Of a stretch of 46,106 bases of DNA, positions 28,263 to 36,634 are shown piece by piece. Location of the stretch: assembly GCA_902517455.1 (NCBI GenBank), contig CABYCN010000006.1, positions 1 to 46,106 of the forward strand. Reading direction: 5' to 3'. Position 1 is the first letter of the stretch, and every line of letters starts with the position of its first letter. The notes under the pieces are model-generated. The model was not told the DNA's origin. It saw only the letters and a program-made list of their open reading frames with translations, and ran no database searches. The position numbers and the translations under genes were made by a program. This DNA is from an uncultured Pelagibacteraceae bacterium. GTDB taxonomy: Bacteria; Pseudomonadota; Alphaproteobacteria; Pelagibacterales; Pelagibacteraceae.

Positions 28263-28997
28263 TTAATGGTGTAAATTTAATGCATCATTCAAATAAATGC
28301 ATGTTAAGATTGCGAAAACATACGCCTGAAGAAAAGCAACTAAGATCTCCAAACCAGTTAAAGCAACCGAGAAACTCAGTGGAAGCCATCCACCGACTAT
28401 TCCAAGACTTATCACAAAGCCTCCGAAAACTTTCATCATTGTGTGACCTGCCATCATATTGGCAAAAAGCCTTACTGATAGGCTGATAGGTCTACTTAAA
28501 TATGATATAATTTCAATAACAACTATCAAAGGAAGCAATACAATTGGCACTCCACTTGGTACAAACAATTTTAAATAACCAAAACCATGTTTGATAAATC
28601 CTATGATTGTAACTCCAATAAAAATAAATGAAGCAAGAACAAAAGTCACAATAATATGACTAGTAACAGTAAAGGTATAGGGAATCATGCCAAGCATGTT
28701 ACAAAAAAGAACAAACATAAATAATGAAAATATAAATGAAAAATAAGGCTTGGCTTTAGAACCAGCGGTATCACTAATCATTTTTGATACAAATGTATAA
28801 CTTAACTCAGCTAAAAGCTGAATTTTATTTGGTATTATTAAATTTTTTTTAGACCCCAAATTAAAAATTATTAAAATAGCCAATGAACTGACTACCATAA
28901 ATAAACTCGCATTAGTAAATGAGATATCAAAAGTACCTATTTTTATTTCAGGACCAATTCTATAAACTTCGAATTGAGTCATTGGATTTGCTGCCAT
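28263..28997 (-). CDS. atpB: ATP synthase F0 subunit a
   Basis: Stator subunit that forms the two proton half-channels next to the c-ring. It is 244 residues with about six helices. The essential arginine is in the conserved LSVRLFANMMAGH helix, and the last helix contains the family ALTGLEILVAFLQAYVFAIL pattern. The N-terminal NPMTQFEVYRIGPEI segment is typical for alphaproteobacteria. It follows atpI after 8 bases and precedes atpE. No Shine-Dalgarno is seen before the ATG. Confidence 0.97.
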   Translation of the reverse strand: MAANPMTQFEVYRIGPEIKIGTFDISFTNASLFMVVSSLAILIIFNLGSKKNLIIPNKIQLLAELSYTFVSKMISDTAGSKAKPYFSFIFSLFMFVLFCNMLGMIPYTFTVTSHIIVTFVLASFIFIGVTIIGFIKHGFGYLKLFVPSGVPIVLLPLIVVIEIISYLSRPISLSVRLFANMMAGHTMMKVFGGFVISLGIVGGWLPLSFSVALTGLEILVAFLQAYVFAILTCIYLNDALNLHH

Positions 28998-29005
28998 AAA
29001 TTTAT

Positions 29006-29281
29006 CTATTTTTGCATATTTTTTGCAGATCTAATCACATTGGTTATGCCAGCAACCACACCTACAAAAAAAAATATTAATATTAACCAAGGTTTAGTAC
29101 CAAAGGTATTATCTAAAATAAACCCAATAATTGTCCCTACAGCAACAGCAGCTACAAGTTCTGTGCTAAGCTTAAAAGCATTGCCAATTGGGGAGGAATT
29201 GTGTTTTTTGTTATCTAAATTTCTTTTTAAAAGCTTCTTTTTTGCAATCTCTAAGCGAGTTTTGAAAGGATCTTTAGACAT
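29006..29281 (-). CDS. atpI: ATP synthase accessory protein AtpI (AtpZ/AtpI family)
   Basis: A 91-residue membrane protein heading the F0 operon. A lysine-rich cytosolic N-terminus is followed by two helices (about 40-60 and 66-84), with the conserved GxxxGxxLD-like segment VGTIIGFILDNTFGTKPW between them. AtpI proteins assist assembly of the c-ring or act as a small Mg/Ca channel in some species; the role here is by family only. It starts 15 bases after the smc stop, so the ATP synthase genes may be transcribed from upstream of smc. Confidence 0.88.
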   Translation of the reverse strand: MSKDPFKTRLEIAKKKLLKRNLDNKKHNSSPIGNAFKLSTELVAAVAVGTIIGFILDNTFGTKPWLILIFFFVGVVAGITNVIRSAKNMQK

Positions 29282-29296
29282 ACTATTTTGGCGTAT

Positions 29297-31693
29297 TTAA
29301 GCAACCATACTTTCTGCTTTTTGTAAATCAACCGCAACTAACTGGCTAATACCTTTCTCAGGCATGGTAACACCGTATAGTCTATTCATTTTTGACATGG
29401 TTAAAGCGTGATGAGTGACAATGATAAATTTAGTGTTAGTAATTTTTGTGAGTTCTTCAAGTAAACTGCAGAACCTTGTAACGTTTGCATCGTCCAGTGG
29501 TGCATCTACCTCATCTAAAACGCAAATTGGCGACGGGTTTGTTAAGAAAACTGCAAAAATAAGAGACAGTGCTGTCAAGGCTTGCTCCCCACCAGATAGT
29601 AACGTTATTGATTGAAGTCTTTTTCCTGGAGGGCTTACTAACATTTCTAAACCAGCTTCAAGAGGATCATCATTATCGACGAGCTCTAGTTTGGCATTTC
29701 CACCATTGAATAACTTAGTATAAACTTCATTAAATTTTCTATTAACTTTATCGAAAGCTTCAATTAATCTCTCTCTTCCTTTTTGATTAAGCTCATTAAT
29801 ACTATTTTTCAATTTTATAATTGCAGTAAATAAATCTTCTCGATCTTGCTCCATTTTTTTAATCTCCATTTCATATTTATTTGTTTCTTCATCTGCCTTT
29901 AGATTTACTGAGCCTAATCTTTCTCTTTCTTGTTTTTTTTTATCCAACAAATCCTCTTGATTGACAGCGTCGGGGAGATCTTCTTTTCCAAACAAATTCG
30001 AATTTTCTAAAATATTTCCTTCATTTAAACTAAGTTCTGAATTGATTCTATCGATTAAATCATCTTTTCTTTTTTTAAGCCCTTCAATAGTTGCACTTGA
30101 ACTTGCTTTTCTTTCTCTAATTTGTATTGACGTTTCTTGAATCTCATTTAATTGGGACCTAAGATTATCTATTTTTTCATCTGTTATATTAATAATGTTC
30201 TCATTTTCCTCTTTCTCTTGTCCAGAAATTCTTAAACCTTCAGTAATTTGACCTTTTTTTTCAGCTTGCAGTTTTGGTTTATTATCTAAATTATCTAATT
30301 GCAAATTTAGTTTATTTTTTCTTTCAGTCAACTCAGCTAACATTTTTTCTGAATTTGATAATAAATTTTTCCAACTTTCTATCTCTTTCGCTATTATGTT
30401 TATTCTTTCATTCCTTTTAATTGAGTCATTCTTTATATTTTGATTTTTACTATAGCTGTCAGCATATTCCTCTATAATTTTTTTACAATTATCTAGGACT
30501 ACTATTGCATCATCATTTTTTTTTAAATTGATAAGCTCTTTGACTTTATTTATTTCTTTTTCAAGATTACTTTTGGAGTTATCCAAATCATTATTTGATT
30601 GCTTCTCAGTTTCATAATATTTTGAGTCGATTTCAATAAGTTCATTTTTTTCTTCTTTAAGCCTTTTTTCATTTGAATTTGCATCTATCACTATTCCTTT
30701 TTCTCTTATGATATCGTCGTCAAATGTTTGTAGGGATTTCTTTATATTTTCTATTTCATCTTGAATTCTGATATTTTCCTCGTCTAATCCTTGAAGTTCT
30801 AAATTAAGTCTTTGTATCTTAGATAGATTTTCAATATTCTTTTCCCTTAATGGAGAAATTTTATCAGTTTCGAACTTAATTAAATTTTCAATTTCAGATA
30901 TCTTGTTGTTAAATCCAATTACTTCACCCTCTGCTTCAGCATTGATTTCATTTTCAATATTAATTTCTTTGTCAATCTCTAGTAATTTTAAATAATACAA
31001 TCCTGCTTCAATTTTTTTTATTTCATCTGATATATTTTTGTATTTAGTTGCTTCTTCTGCTTGTTTTTTTAGACTCGCAAGTTGTTTTTCTTGTTGTCTT
31101 CTTAATTCATCTGCTCTTTTTAAGTTATTTTCTGCAGCACTTAACCTTAATTCTGCTTCATGTCTTCGAACATGTAAACCAGATATTCCTGCCGCCTCCT
31201 CTAAAATTGCTCTTCTGTCAGTAGGTTTTGCTGTGACAAGTGCACCAATGCGACCCTGACTGATGATAGATGGCGAATGTGCACCAGTTGATAAATCTGC
31301 AAAAAACATTTGGGCATCTCGCGCTCTAACCTCTTTATCGTTAATATAAAATTTTGATCCTTTATCTTTCTCAATTTTTCTTCTGATATTTATTTCTTCA
31401 AGTTCTCTGAATTGAACGGGTCCCTCGTTATTTTTATTCTCAACTGTGACTGAGACCTCAGCAATATTTTTCGATGATTTGTTCGAAGTACCAGAAAATA
31501 TTACATCTTCCATTCCAGATCCTCTCATACTTTTAGCTGATGTTTCTCCCATCGCCCATTTAAGAGACTCTACAATGTTAGACTTTCCGCACCCGTTGGG
31601 TCCAACAATTCCGGTTAAACCTTTTTCAATTAAAAAATTAGTTTTGTCTGCAAAAGATTTAAACCCATTTAGTTGGATTTTTTTGAACTCCAT
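29297..31693 (-). CDS. smc: SMC-like chromosome segregation ATPase, short and apparently hingeless
   Basis: A 798-residue SMC-family protein. The N-terminal head has Walker A GPNGCGKSN at 31-39. The C-terminal head has the signature LSGGEQALTALSLIF and Walker B ICVLDEVDAPLDD, followed by the D-loop and TTHH-like switch. Between them lies continuous charged coiled coil with no recognisable globular hinge. Only about 420 residues separate the N-head from the LGSVN element, where canonical bacterial SMC (about 1150-1200 residues) has roughly 800. So this protein probably lacks the hinge dimerisation domain. Residues 380-420 (a less charged stretch containing DDAIVVLDNCKKIIEEYA) may form the turn. 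It is preceded by a DsbA-like gene and followed by atpI. Confidence 0.88.
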   Translation of the reverse strand: MEFKKIQLNGFKSFADKTNFLIEKGLTGIVGPNGCGKSNIVESLKWAMGETSAKSMRGSGMEDVIFSGTSNKSSKNIAEVSVTVENKNNEGPVQFRELEEINIRRKIEKDKGSKFYINDKEVRARDAQMFFADLSTGAHSPSIISQGRIGALVTAKPTDRRAILEEAAGISGLHVRRHEAELRLSAAENNLKRADELRRQQEKQLASLKKQAEEATKYKNISDEIKKIEAGLYYLKLLEIDKEINIENEINAEAEGEVIGFNNKISEIENLIKFETDKISPLREKNIENLSKIQRLNLELQGLDEENIRIQDEIENIKKSLQTFDDDIIREKGIVIDANSNEKRLKEEKNELIEIDSKYYETEKQSNNDLDNSKSNLEKEINKVKELINLKKNDDAIVVLDNCKKIIEEYADSYSKNQNIKNDSIKRNERINIIAKEIESWKNLLSNSEKMLAELTERKNKLNLQLDNLDNKPKLQAEKKGQITEGLRISGQEKEENENIINITDEKIDNLRSQLNEIQETSIQIRERKASSSATIEGLKKRKDDLIDRINSELSLNEGNILENSNLFGKEDLPDAVNQEDLLDKKKQERERLGSVNLKADEETNKYEMEIKKMEQDREDLFTAIIKLKNSINELNQKGRERLIEAFDKVNRKFNEVYTKLFNGGNAKLELVDNDDPLEAGLEMLVSPPGKRLQSITLLSGGEQALTALSLIFAVFLTNPSPICVLDEVDAPLDDANVTRFCSLLEELTKITNTKFIIVTHHALTMSKMNRLYGVTMPEKGISQLVAVDLQKAESMVA

Positions 31694-31701
31694 AAATTTA
31701 A

Positions 31702-32277
31702 TTATATCAGTTTTTCAAGGGATTTTTTTAAATTTTTATAATTGAGTGATTTTTCGAACTTTTTGTTATTAATTATTATCGTAGGGGTAGCATTTATTTT
31801 AAAGTTTTTGGTTCCTTCGATTCGATCATTTAAAACAAAATCCTCAATTTCCTTATTATTGATGCATTTATTATAATCTATTTTAAAGCCCTCTTTTTTT
31901 AAAAATTCGCTAAGATTATAATTAACTTCTTCAACTGAACTTCCCTTAACCCAAGCTTGTTGGTTTGCATATAAACTTTTTAAAACTTCTAATCCATTAT
32001 CCTTTTTGCATTGAGCAATTTTTGAGGCGTTTAAAGCAGCAATATCTAATGGAAAGTGCCTGAATTCTATTTTAACTAAACCAGTATCAATGTATTCTTT
32101 CTTAAGAAGAGGATAAACATCATTATGGAAATTTGCGCAATGACTGCAAGTCAATGATTCATAAGCAATAATTGTAATCTTAGCATTTTGATTTCCTGAG
32201 ACAATCCTTTTTGTTTCTGCATTAATATTGGTTATTAATCCAAAAAATATAATTAAGATTATTAATATATTTTTCAT
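31702..32277 (-). CDS. DsbA-like periplasmic thiol-disulfide oxidoreductase
   Basis: A 191-residue exported thioredoxin-fold protein. The signal peptide covers about residues 1-20 (hydrophobic core, ending INA). The active site is C44-S-H-C47 in ESLTCSHCANFH, and the cis-proline loop is NATPTIIIN near the C-terminus. CxHC with an inserted helical domain places it in the DsbA/BdbD group that oxidises cysteines in exported proteins, though an isomerase-like role is possible. It overlaps the upstream DUF721 gene by four bases and is followed by smc after 8 bases. No DsbB partner is in the window. Confidence 0.9.
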   Translation of the reverse strand: MKNILIILIIFFGLITNINAETKRIVSGNQNAKITIIAYESLTCSHCANFHNDVYPLLKKEYIDTGLVKIEFRHFPLDIAALNASKIAQCKKDNGLEVLKSLYANQQAWVKGSSVEEVNYNLSEFLKKEGFKIDYNKCINNKEIEDFVLNDRIEGTKNFKINATPTIIINNKKFEKSLNYKNLKKSLEKLI

Positions 32278-32762
32278 TTATTCTTAAAAACTTTTGTTAG
32301 TTCGAGCAAAGATTTTTTAATTTTTTCATTTTTAACATTATCAATTTTTTTTAAATATTTATTGTTTATTAAATTTTCCCCTATTTCCTTTTTGCTAAAA
32401 AAAATTTTTTCTTCCTGATCAAAACTAATGAATTTGAGTTTTTCAACAACTGGATAGCCAAAAAAACTATTCATCTTATCCATTATTTCTCTTTTTGAAT
32501 ATTCTAAATCGATCTCATGACCCCTTTTAACTATTATTATTAAAGTACTTACACCAAATTTGTTTGAATTTTTGAAAGATCTTGGAAAACAAATTTTGAA
32601 TAAATTTTCACCCACTATGTATTTCCAATTACTTAATGTTTCGGAATAAATATGACCTTTTTTACTGATTACCTTTTTAATATTCTTTGGCAAAGTGTCT
32701 TTGAAAGATCTTAAGCCTTGAATGCTACGATTTCTCTGCTTAGTATATTTTTTAAATTGCAT
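32274..32762 (-). CDS. DUF721 (DciA-like) protein
   Basis: A 162-residue protein matching DUF721. In other bacteria DciA, the helicase-loading factor for DnaB, belongs to this family. The core NWKYIVGENLFKICFPRSF and the following strand region (GVSTLIIIVKRGHEIDLEY) give the KH-like DUF721 fold. Start: the ATG at 32762 gives MQFKKYTKQ; an ATG at 32774 would add four residues and overlap mutY. At 32762 its start abuts the divergent mutY start within the palindrome CATATG. Replicative helicase loading is inference from family. Confidence 0.75.
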   Translation of the reverse strand: MQFKKYTKQRNRSIQGLRSFKDTLPKNIKKVISKKGHIYSETLSNWKYIVGENLFKICFPRSFKNSNKFGVSTLIIIVKRGHEIDLEYSKREIMDKMNSFFGYPVVEKLKFISFDQEEKIFFSKKEIGENLINNKYLKKIDNVKNEKIKKSLLELTKVFKNK

Positions 32763-33743
32763 ATGAAAGAACAATTAGTAACAAAAAAAATTCTTAAATG
32801 GTATAATTTAAATAAAAGATCTTTGCCTTGGCGAAAAAAGACTGTATTACAAAAAAGACAATATTACACATTAGTGAGTGAATTTATGCTACAACAAACT
32901 CAAGTTGTAACAGTAATTCCATATTTTAACCGATTTATAAAAAATATACCTAACTTAAAATCTTTAGCTAAAGTTCAAGATAAAAAGTTAATTAAACTTT
33001 GGGAAGGTCTTGGGTACTATTCTCGAGTACGAAATTTAAAAAAAACTGCACAAAAAATCGTTGAAAATTTTAATGGAAAATTGCCTGATAATTTTAGAGA
33101 TCTGATATCTCTTCCTGGAGTAGGCAACTATACTGCAGGAGCAATTTTATCAATTGCATTTAATAAACCTTATATTCCATTGGATGGAAATATAGAAAGA
33201 GTTTTAAAAAGATATTTGTACTTAAAAAAAGATAAAGAGATACATAAAGAAAATCTTATAAAAAAAAAATCTATATTTGGGATGTCATCAAGACCAAGTG
33301 ATTACACTCAAGCTTTAATGGAATTAGGTGCATTAATTTGTAAACCAACAAATCCCTTATGTCATCAATGTCCTATTTCAAACAAGTGTAAGTCATTCCT
33401 CAAGAAAGATTTTGAATTAACAAAAAAAAAAAAGAAAAATAACAATAAGTATTACCTCTTAAAAGTTTATAAAAAAGATCAAAGATATTTATTGATTAAA
33501 AATAATAAATTTAATTTTTTAAAAAATTTAACAATATTTCCTATGGAAGAACTATCAAATCCAAAAAATTTTAATAAAAACTTAAGCTTTAAAATGTCAA
33601 ATATGAACATGAACATAAAAATTAAATATATGAAAAATATTAGAAAATTTCAGACACCATATTGGATAAATGAAAAAAAATTAGATGATTATATGCTACC
33701 ATCATTTACAAAAAAAATTGTTAAATATTTGGAAAGAAGTTAA
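32763..33743 (+). CDS. mutY: A/G-specific adenine glycosylase
   Basis: Removes adenine mispaired with 8-oxoguanine. From the ATG at 32763 it is 326 residues. The substrate-binding EFMLQQTQVVTVIP carries the catalytic Glu. The helix-hairpin-helix LPGVGNYTAGAI is followed by the catalytic Asp in IPLDGNIERV, and the [4Fe-4S] loop C-x6-C-x2-C-x5-C is intact (CKPTNPLCHQCPISNKC). A lysine-rich linker encoded by a 12-A run (33422-33433) joins to a short C-terminal NUDIX-like domain for 8-oxoG recognition. The frame extends 15 codons upstream into the opposite-strand gene, but I prefer the ATG that abuts it. The TAA overlaps the next gene's ATG (TAATG). Confidence 0.93.
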   Translation: MKEQLVTKKILKWYNLNKRSLPWRKKTVLQKRQYYTLVSEFMLQQTQVVTVIPYFNRFIKNIPNLKSLAKVQDKKLIKLWEGLGYYSRVRNLKKTAQKIVENFNGKLPDNFRDLISLPGVGNYTAGAILSIAFNKPYIPLDGNIERVLKRYLYLKKDKEIHKENLIKKKSIFGMSSRPSDYTQALMELGALICKPTNPLCHQCPISNKCKSFLKKDFELTKKKKKNNNKYYLLKVYKKDQRYLLIKNNKFNFLKNLTIFPMEELSNPKNFNKNLSFKMSNMNMNIKIKYMKNIRKFQTPYWINEKKLDDYMLPSFTKKIVKYLERS

Positions 33744-34888
33744 TGAAAAAAGTAGCAATAATTGGAGCTGGAATTTCTGGATTATTTATAGCTAATCTGT
33801 TCAAAAAAAATCCAAATTATCAAATCACGATATATGAAAAAAATACTTCAATTTATTTAGATGAGGGTTATGGCGTACAATTATCAGTAAACAGTATCAA
33901 ACTTTTAAATAAAATTGGATTTGAAAAATTTCATAATGATGAAAAATTTAATCCTGAAAAAATTAATTTTTATTTAAGTAAAAGCTTAGATAAAATATGT
34001 GAGTTAGATATCTCAAATTTTAATTCAGTTGACTGTAGGTATACTACTTTAAAAAGATCTTCTCTAATTAATTTTTTAAAAAAAGATTTAGGTAACTTAA
34101 TAAAAACTGGCTATAAAATTTCTGAGATAGATCAATATCATAAACAAATCAAATTAACTTTTGAAAACAATGAAATTAAAGAATATGATTATTTAATTAT
34201 TTCTGATGGAGTTTTTTCAAAAAACAAAAGCCTTATTTCAAATAACCAAAATCAACCTAAATACAATGACACTTTAGCGATAAGAGGTATACTAACGAAA
34301 TCTTTTAAGAATATTGACAATAAAAACATTTGTCTATTTTTAGGTTCAGACTTTCATCAAGTGATTTATCCGACAAACCCCCATGGAGACTTAAATTTTA
34401 TAGCCATAATGAAATATCAACTGAATACTGAGGAGCAAAAAAATTACTCATTATTTAGTGAGAATTCTTTTATCAAAAAAGTTTTTAAAAAAATTCCATC
34501 AGAAAATAAAGAGTTTTTAGACAATCTAAAGGAACCAAAAATTTTTCCAGTATTTGTCAGTAATAGTTTCAATAAATTACAATATGACAATATTCATTTA
34601 ATTGGTGATGCTTTTTTTGCTTTTCCACCATCATTTGCTCAAGGTGCATCACAGTCAATTGAAGGTGCTTACGAGTTATATAAAAGTATTGAAAATAAGA
34701 TAGGAAATAATTTTTTAAAGAATAGAGTTGATAAAACAAAAATGGTTAATATCAGATCAAAAATTAATCAGTTTGTTTTCCATTTATCAAATCCATTAGG
34801 CGTTTTTATTAGAAATATTCTTTTAAAAAGATTAGTGAAAAATAAAAAATTTTTAGAATTTTATTTAGGAAAGATTTATAAGAATTAG
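33743..34888 (+). CDS. FAD-dependent monooxygenase (UbiH/salicylate hydroxylase-like)
   Basis: A 381-residue flavoprotein of the aromatic hydroxylase superfamily. The N-terminal FAD motif is [19 protein letters not shown] motif ([12 protein letters not shown]) lies in the middle, with Lys where the family often has Arg. The second FAD motif is [27 protein letters not shown]. Homologues hydroxylate ubiquinone precursors or small aromatics. The strongest guess is a ubiquinone ring hydroxylase, but sequence by eye cannot separate this from salicylate-type enzymes. It overlaps mutY by one base and its TAG overlaps the ccrM stop by four. Confidence 0.78.
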   Translation: MKKVAIIGAGISGLFIANLFKKNPNYQITIYEKNTSIYLDEGYGVQLSVNSIKLLNKIGFEKFHNDEKFNPEKINFYLSKSLDKICELDISNFNSVDCRYTTLKRSSLINFLKKDLGNLIKTGYKISEIDQYHKQIKLTFENNEIKEYDYLIISDGVFSKNKSLISNNQNQPKYNDTLAIRGILTKSFKNIDNKNICLFLGSDFHQVIYPTNPHGDLNFIAIMKYQLNTEEQKNYSLFSENSFIKKVFKKIPSENKEFLDNLKEPKIFPVFVSNSFNKLQYDNIHLIGDAFFAFPPSFAQGASQSIEGAYELYKSIENKIGNNFLKNRVDKTKMVNIRSKINQFVFHLSNPLGVFIRNILLKRLVKNKKFLEFYLGKIYKN

Positions 34889-35955
34889 CTATTATTAACT
34901 AATCTTTGTCTTAAACGATCAATAGGAACTACTGATCCATTAAAATTGTAATGCCAATAAGTCCAGCCATTACAACTTTCAGCTCCAAGTATTGCAGCTG
35001 CTACTTTGTGAATTGAGCCTTCTGTTTGAGCATGTTTAATACTGCCATCAGCCATAATTTTTGCGCTTATTTTCTTTTGATTATCAAAAATAGTTGTTCC
35101 TGGCTTTATTATTCCCAATTCAACCAATGAACCAAAAGGTATTCTTGGTTTTGATCTATTATTTTTTAGTGTATCCAGACAATCATCCTCTAAAACTTTT
35201 GTATTTTTTAATCTTTTTTCAGCAGCTTTAAAATAAGCCTTTTCTTTTTCTATACCATAATAATTTCTGCTTAATTTTTTTGCAACCGTTGCAGTTGTTC
35301 CAGAGCCTAAAAAAGGGTCTAAAACCAAATCATTTTTATTTGAAGTCGCTAATAAAATTCTATGAAGTAAAGCTTCAGGTTTTTGGGTTGAATGAACTTT
35401 TTTACCTTTCTTTTTAAGTCTTTCAGATCCATTACAAATTGATAGATCCCAATTTGATCTCATTTGAAGATCATCATTTAAACATTTTAAAGACTGATAG
35501 TTAAAGGTGTATTTTGATTTATCTGATTTTGATGCCCAGATTAAAGTTTCATGAGCATTAGTAAATCGAGTTCCTTTAAAGTTTGGCATTGGATTCTTTT
35601 TATTCCAAATAACGTCATTTAAAATCCAAAAGCCCAAATTTTGAATTGCTGTACCAACTCTAAAAATATTGTGATAACTACCAATTACCCAAATCGCCCC
35701 GTCTTTTTTTAAAACTCTTTTACATTCACTTAGCCAAGCGTAAGTAAAATCATCGTATCTTTTAAAACTCTCAAATTGATCCCACTTATCATTTACTGCA
35801 CTTATTTTTGATCTATCAGGTCTTGTTAATTCCCTTTTTAACTGTAAGTTGTAAGGAGGATCGGCAAAGATTAAATTAAAGGTTTCGTCAGGGATTTTTT
35901 TTAATTCCTTTAGGCTGTCTCCATTAATTAATCTATCTTTAATATTAATAGTCAT
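34885..35955 (-). CDS. ccrM: CcrM-type adenine DNA methyltransferase (GANTC)
   Basis: Orphan beta-class N6-adenine methyltransferase of the cell-cycle CcrM family, 356 residues. The catalytic DPPY is at 32-35 and precedes the SAM-binding DPFLGSGT (213-220), the beta-class order. The C-terminal 90 residues form the CcrM-specific DNA-recognition domain, with [13 protein letters not shown], an [10 protein letters not shown] segment and the terminal DRLRQRL. In alphaproteobacteria the target is GANTC and activity is tied to replication. No restriction endonuclease gene is adjacent. The leader upstream carries three GANTC sites around an inverted repeat (separate entry), suggesting self-regulation by methylation. 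Confidence 0.94.
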   Translation of the reverse strand: MTINIKDRLINGDSLKELKKIPDETFNLIFADPPYNLQLKRELTRPDRSKISAVNDKWDQFESFKRYDDFTYAWLSECKRVLKKDGAIWVIGSYHNIFRVGTAIQNLGFWILNDVIWNKKNPMPNFKGTRFTNAHETLIWASKSDKSKYTFNYQSLKCLNDDLQMRSNWDLSICNGSERLKKKGKKVHSTQKPEALLHRILLATSNKNDLVLDPFLGSGTTATVAKKLSRNYYGIEKEKAYFKAAEKRLKNTKVLEDDCLDTLKNNRSKPRIPFGSLVELGIIKPGTTIFDNQKKISAKIMADGSIKHAQTEGSIHKVAAAILGAESCNGWTYWHYNFNGSVVPIDRLRQRLVNNS

Positions 35956-36073
35956 TTATAAAAAATAATTAGACTCCAAAAAGATTCTACGGTCAACCTG
36001 GGATTGAACTTTTTGGATTCAATTTGTGCAAAAATTTTTTAAAATAACTATATCTAGTGTCTCTTGGTGAAAC
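35956..36073 (-). promoter_or_regulatory. ccrM leader with three GANTC sites on an inverted repeat
   Basis: This 118-base gap between rnhB and ccrM is the largest fully bounded non-coding stretch in the window. It contains GACTC (35972-35976), GATTC (35983-35987) and GATTC (36016-36020), all matching GANTC, the target expected for the downstream enzyme. A perfect 9-base inverted repeat TCCAAAAAG / CTTTTTGGA (35975-35983 and 36009-36017) overlaps all three. The arms enclose 25 bases. At the low GC content here a GANTC is expected roughly once per few hundred bases, so three in 49 bases is a cluster. A methylation-sensitive operator or promoter is likely. No T-run follows, so it is not a terminator. 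Confidence 0.6.
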
Positions 36074-36634
36074 CTATTTTATTTTGTTCATAGGTGAAAA
36101 ATTTTTTCTGTGGTGCCTTGTAATTCCCAATTTTTTTATTGCTTTAAAATGTGACTGAGTTCCGTAACCATAATTTTTATCCCAATTGTAACCTTTAAAT
36201 TTTTTTCCTAGATTAGTTATCATTTTATCACGTGTCACTTTTGCAATTATTGATGCCGCAGAAATTGAGGGAATTTTTTCGTCTCCTTTTATAATTGATT
36301 TAAGTTTATAATCTTTTATTTTTAGTAATTGATTCCCATCAATTAGGACAATTGTAGGTTTTTTTTTTAGTTTTTTTATAGCCCTTTTCATTGCAAGAAG
36401 ACTCGCCTGTAGAATATTGATTTTTTCTATTTCTTTTAAAGAAGCTTTCCCTACAGCCCATATAGAATTTTCTTTAATATATTTTGATAAAGTTTCTCTT
36501 TTGATTTTTGTTAATTTTTTAGAGTCTTTTAATAATTTTTGATTAATCGATCTTTTTAAAATTACTGCAGCTGCGTAAACTGGTCCTACTAAACTGCCTC
36601 TCCCCACTTCGTCAACACCAGCAATTAATTTCAT
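36074..36634 (-). CDS. rnhB: Ribonuclease HII
   Basis: Cleaves RNA-DNA junctions and starts removal of misincorporated ribonucleotides. The catalytic acids are D8 and E9 in GVDEVGRG, D99 in VLIDGNQ and D118 in GDEKIPSISAASIIAKV. The GRG motif that senses the ribonucleotide junction is present (11-13). At 186 residues it is on the short side but complete. Its ATG overlaps the stop of the uracil-DNA glycosylase by one base, forming a small DNA-repair pair. ccrM lies downstream on the same strand. Confidence 0.95.
   Translation of the reverse strand: MKLIAGVDEVGRGSLVGPVYAAAVILKRSINQKLLKDSKKLTKIKRETLSKYIKENSIWAVGKASLKEIEKINILQASLLAMKRAIKKLKKKPTIVLIDGNQLLKIKDYKLKSIIKGDEKIPSISAASIIAKVTRDKMITNLGKKFKGYNWDKNYGYGTQSHFKAIKKLGITRHHRKNFSPMNKIK

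Noticed and set aside
28040-28486. Plus-strand open frame of 148 codons across atpE and atpB
   Set aside because: It is a Leu/Gln-rich shadow of two unmistakable ATP synthase genes on the minus strand.
34885-35955. Restriction-modification system around the methyltransferase
   Set aside because: No endonuclease-like gene is adjacent, and the C-terminal domain is that of the orphan cell-cycle CcrM family.
35985-36020. tRNA-like look of the ccrM leader (AGTTCAATCC on the minus strand)
   Set aside because: It resembles a T-arm, but no acceptor, D or anticodon stems can be paired with it. The inverted repeat with GANTC sites explains it better.
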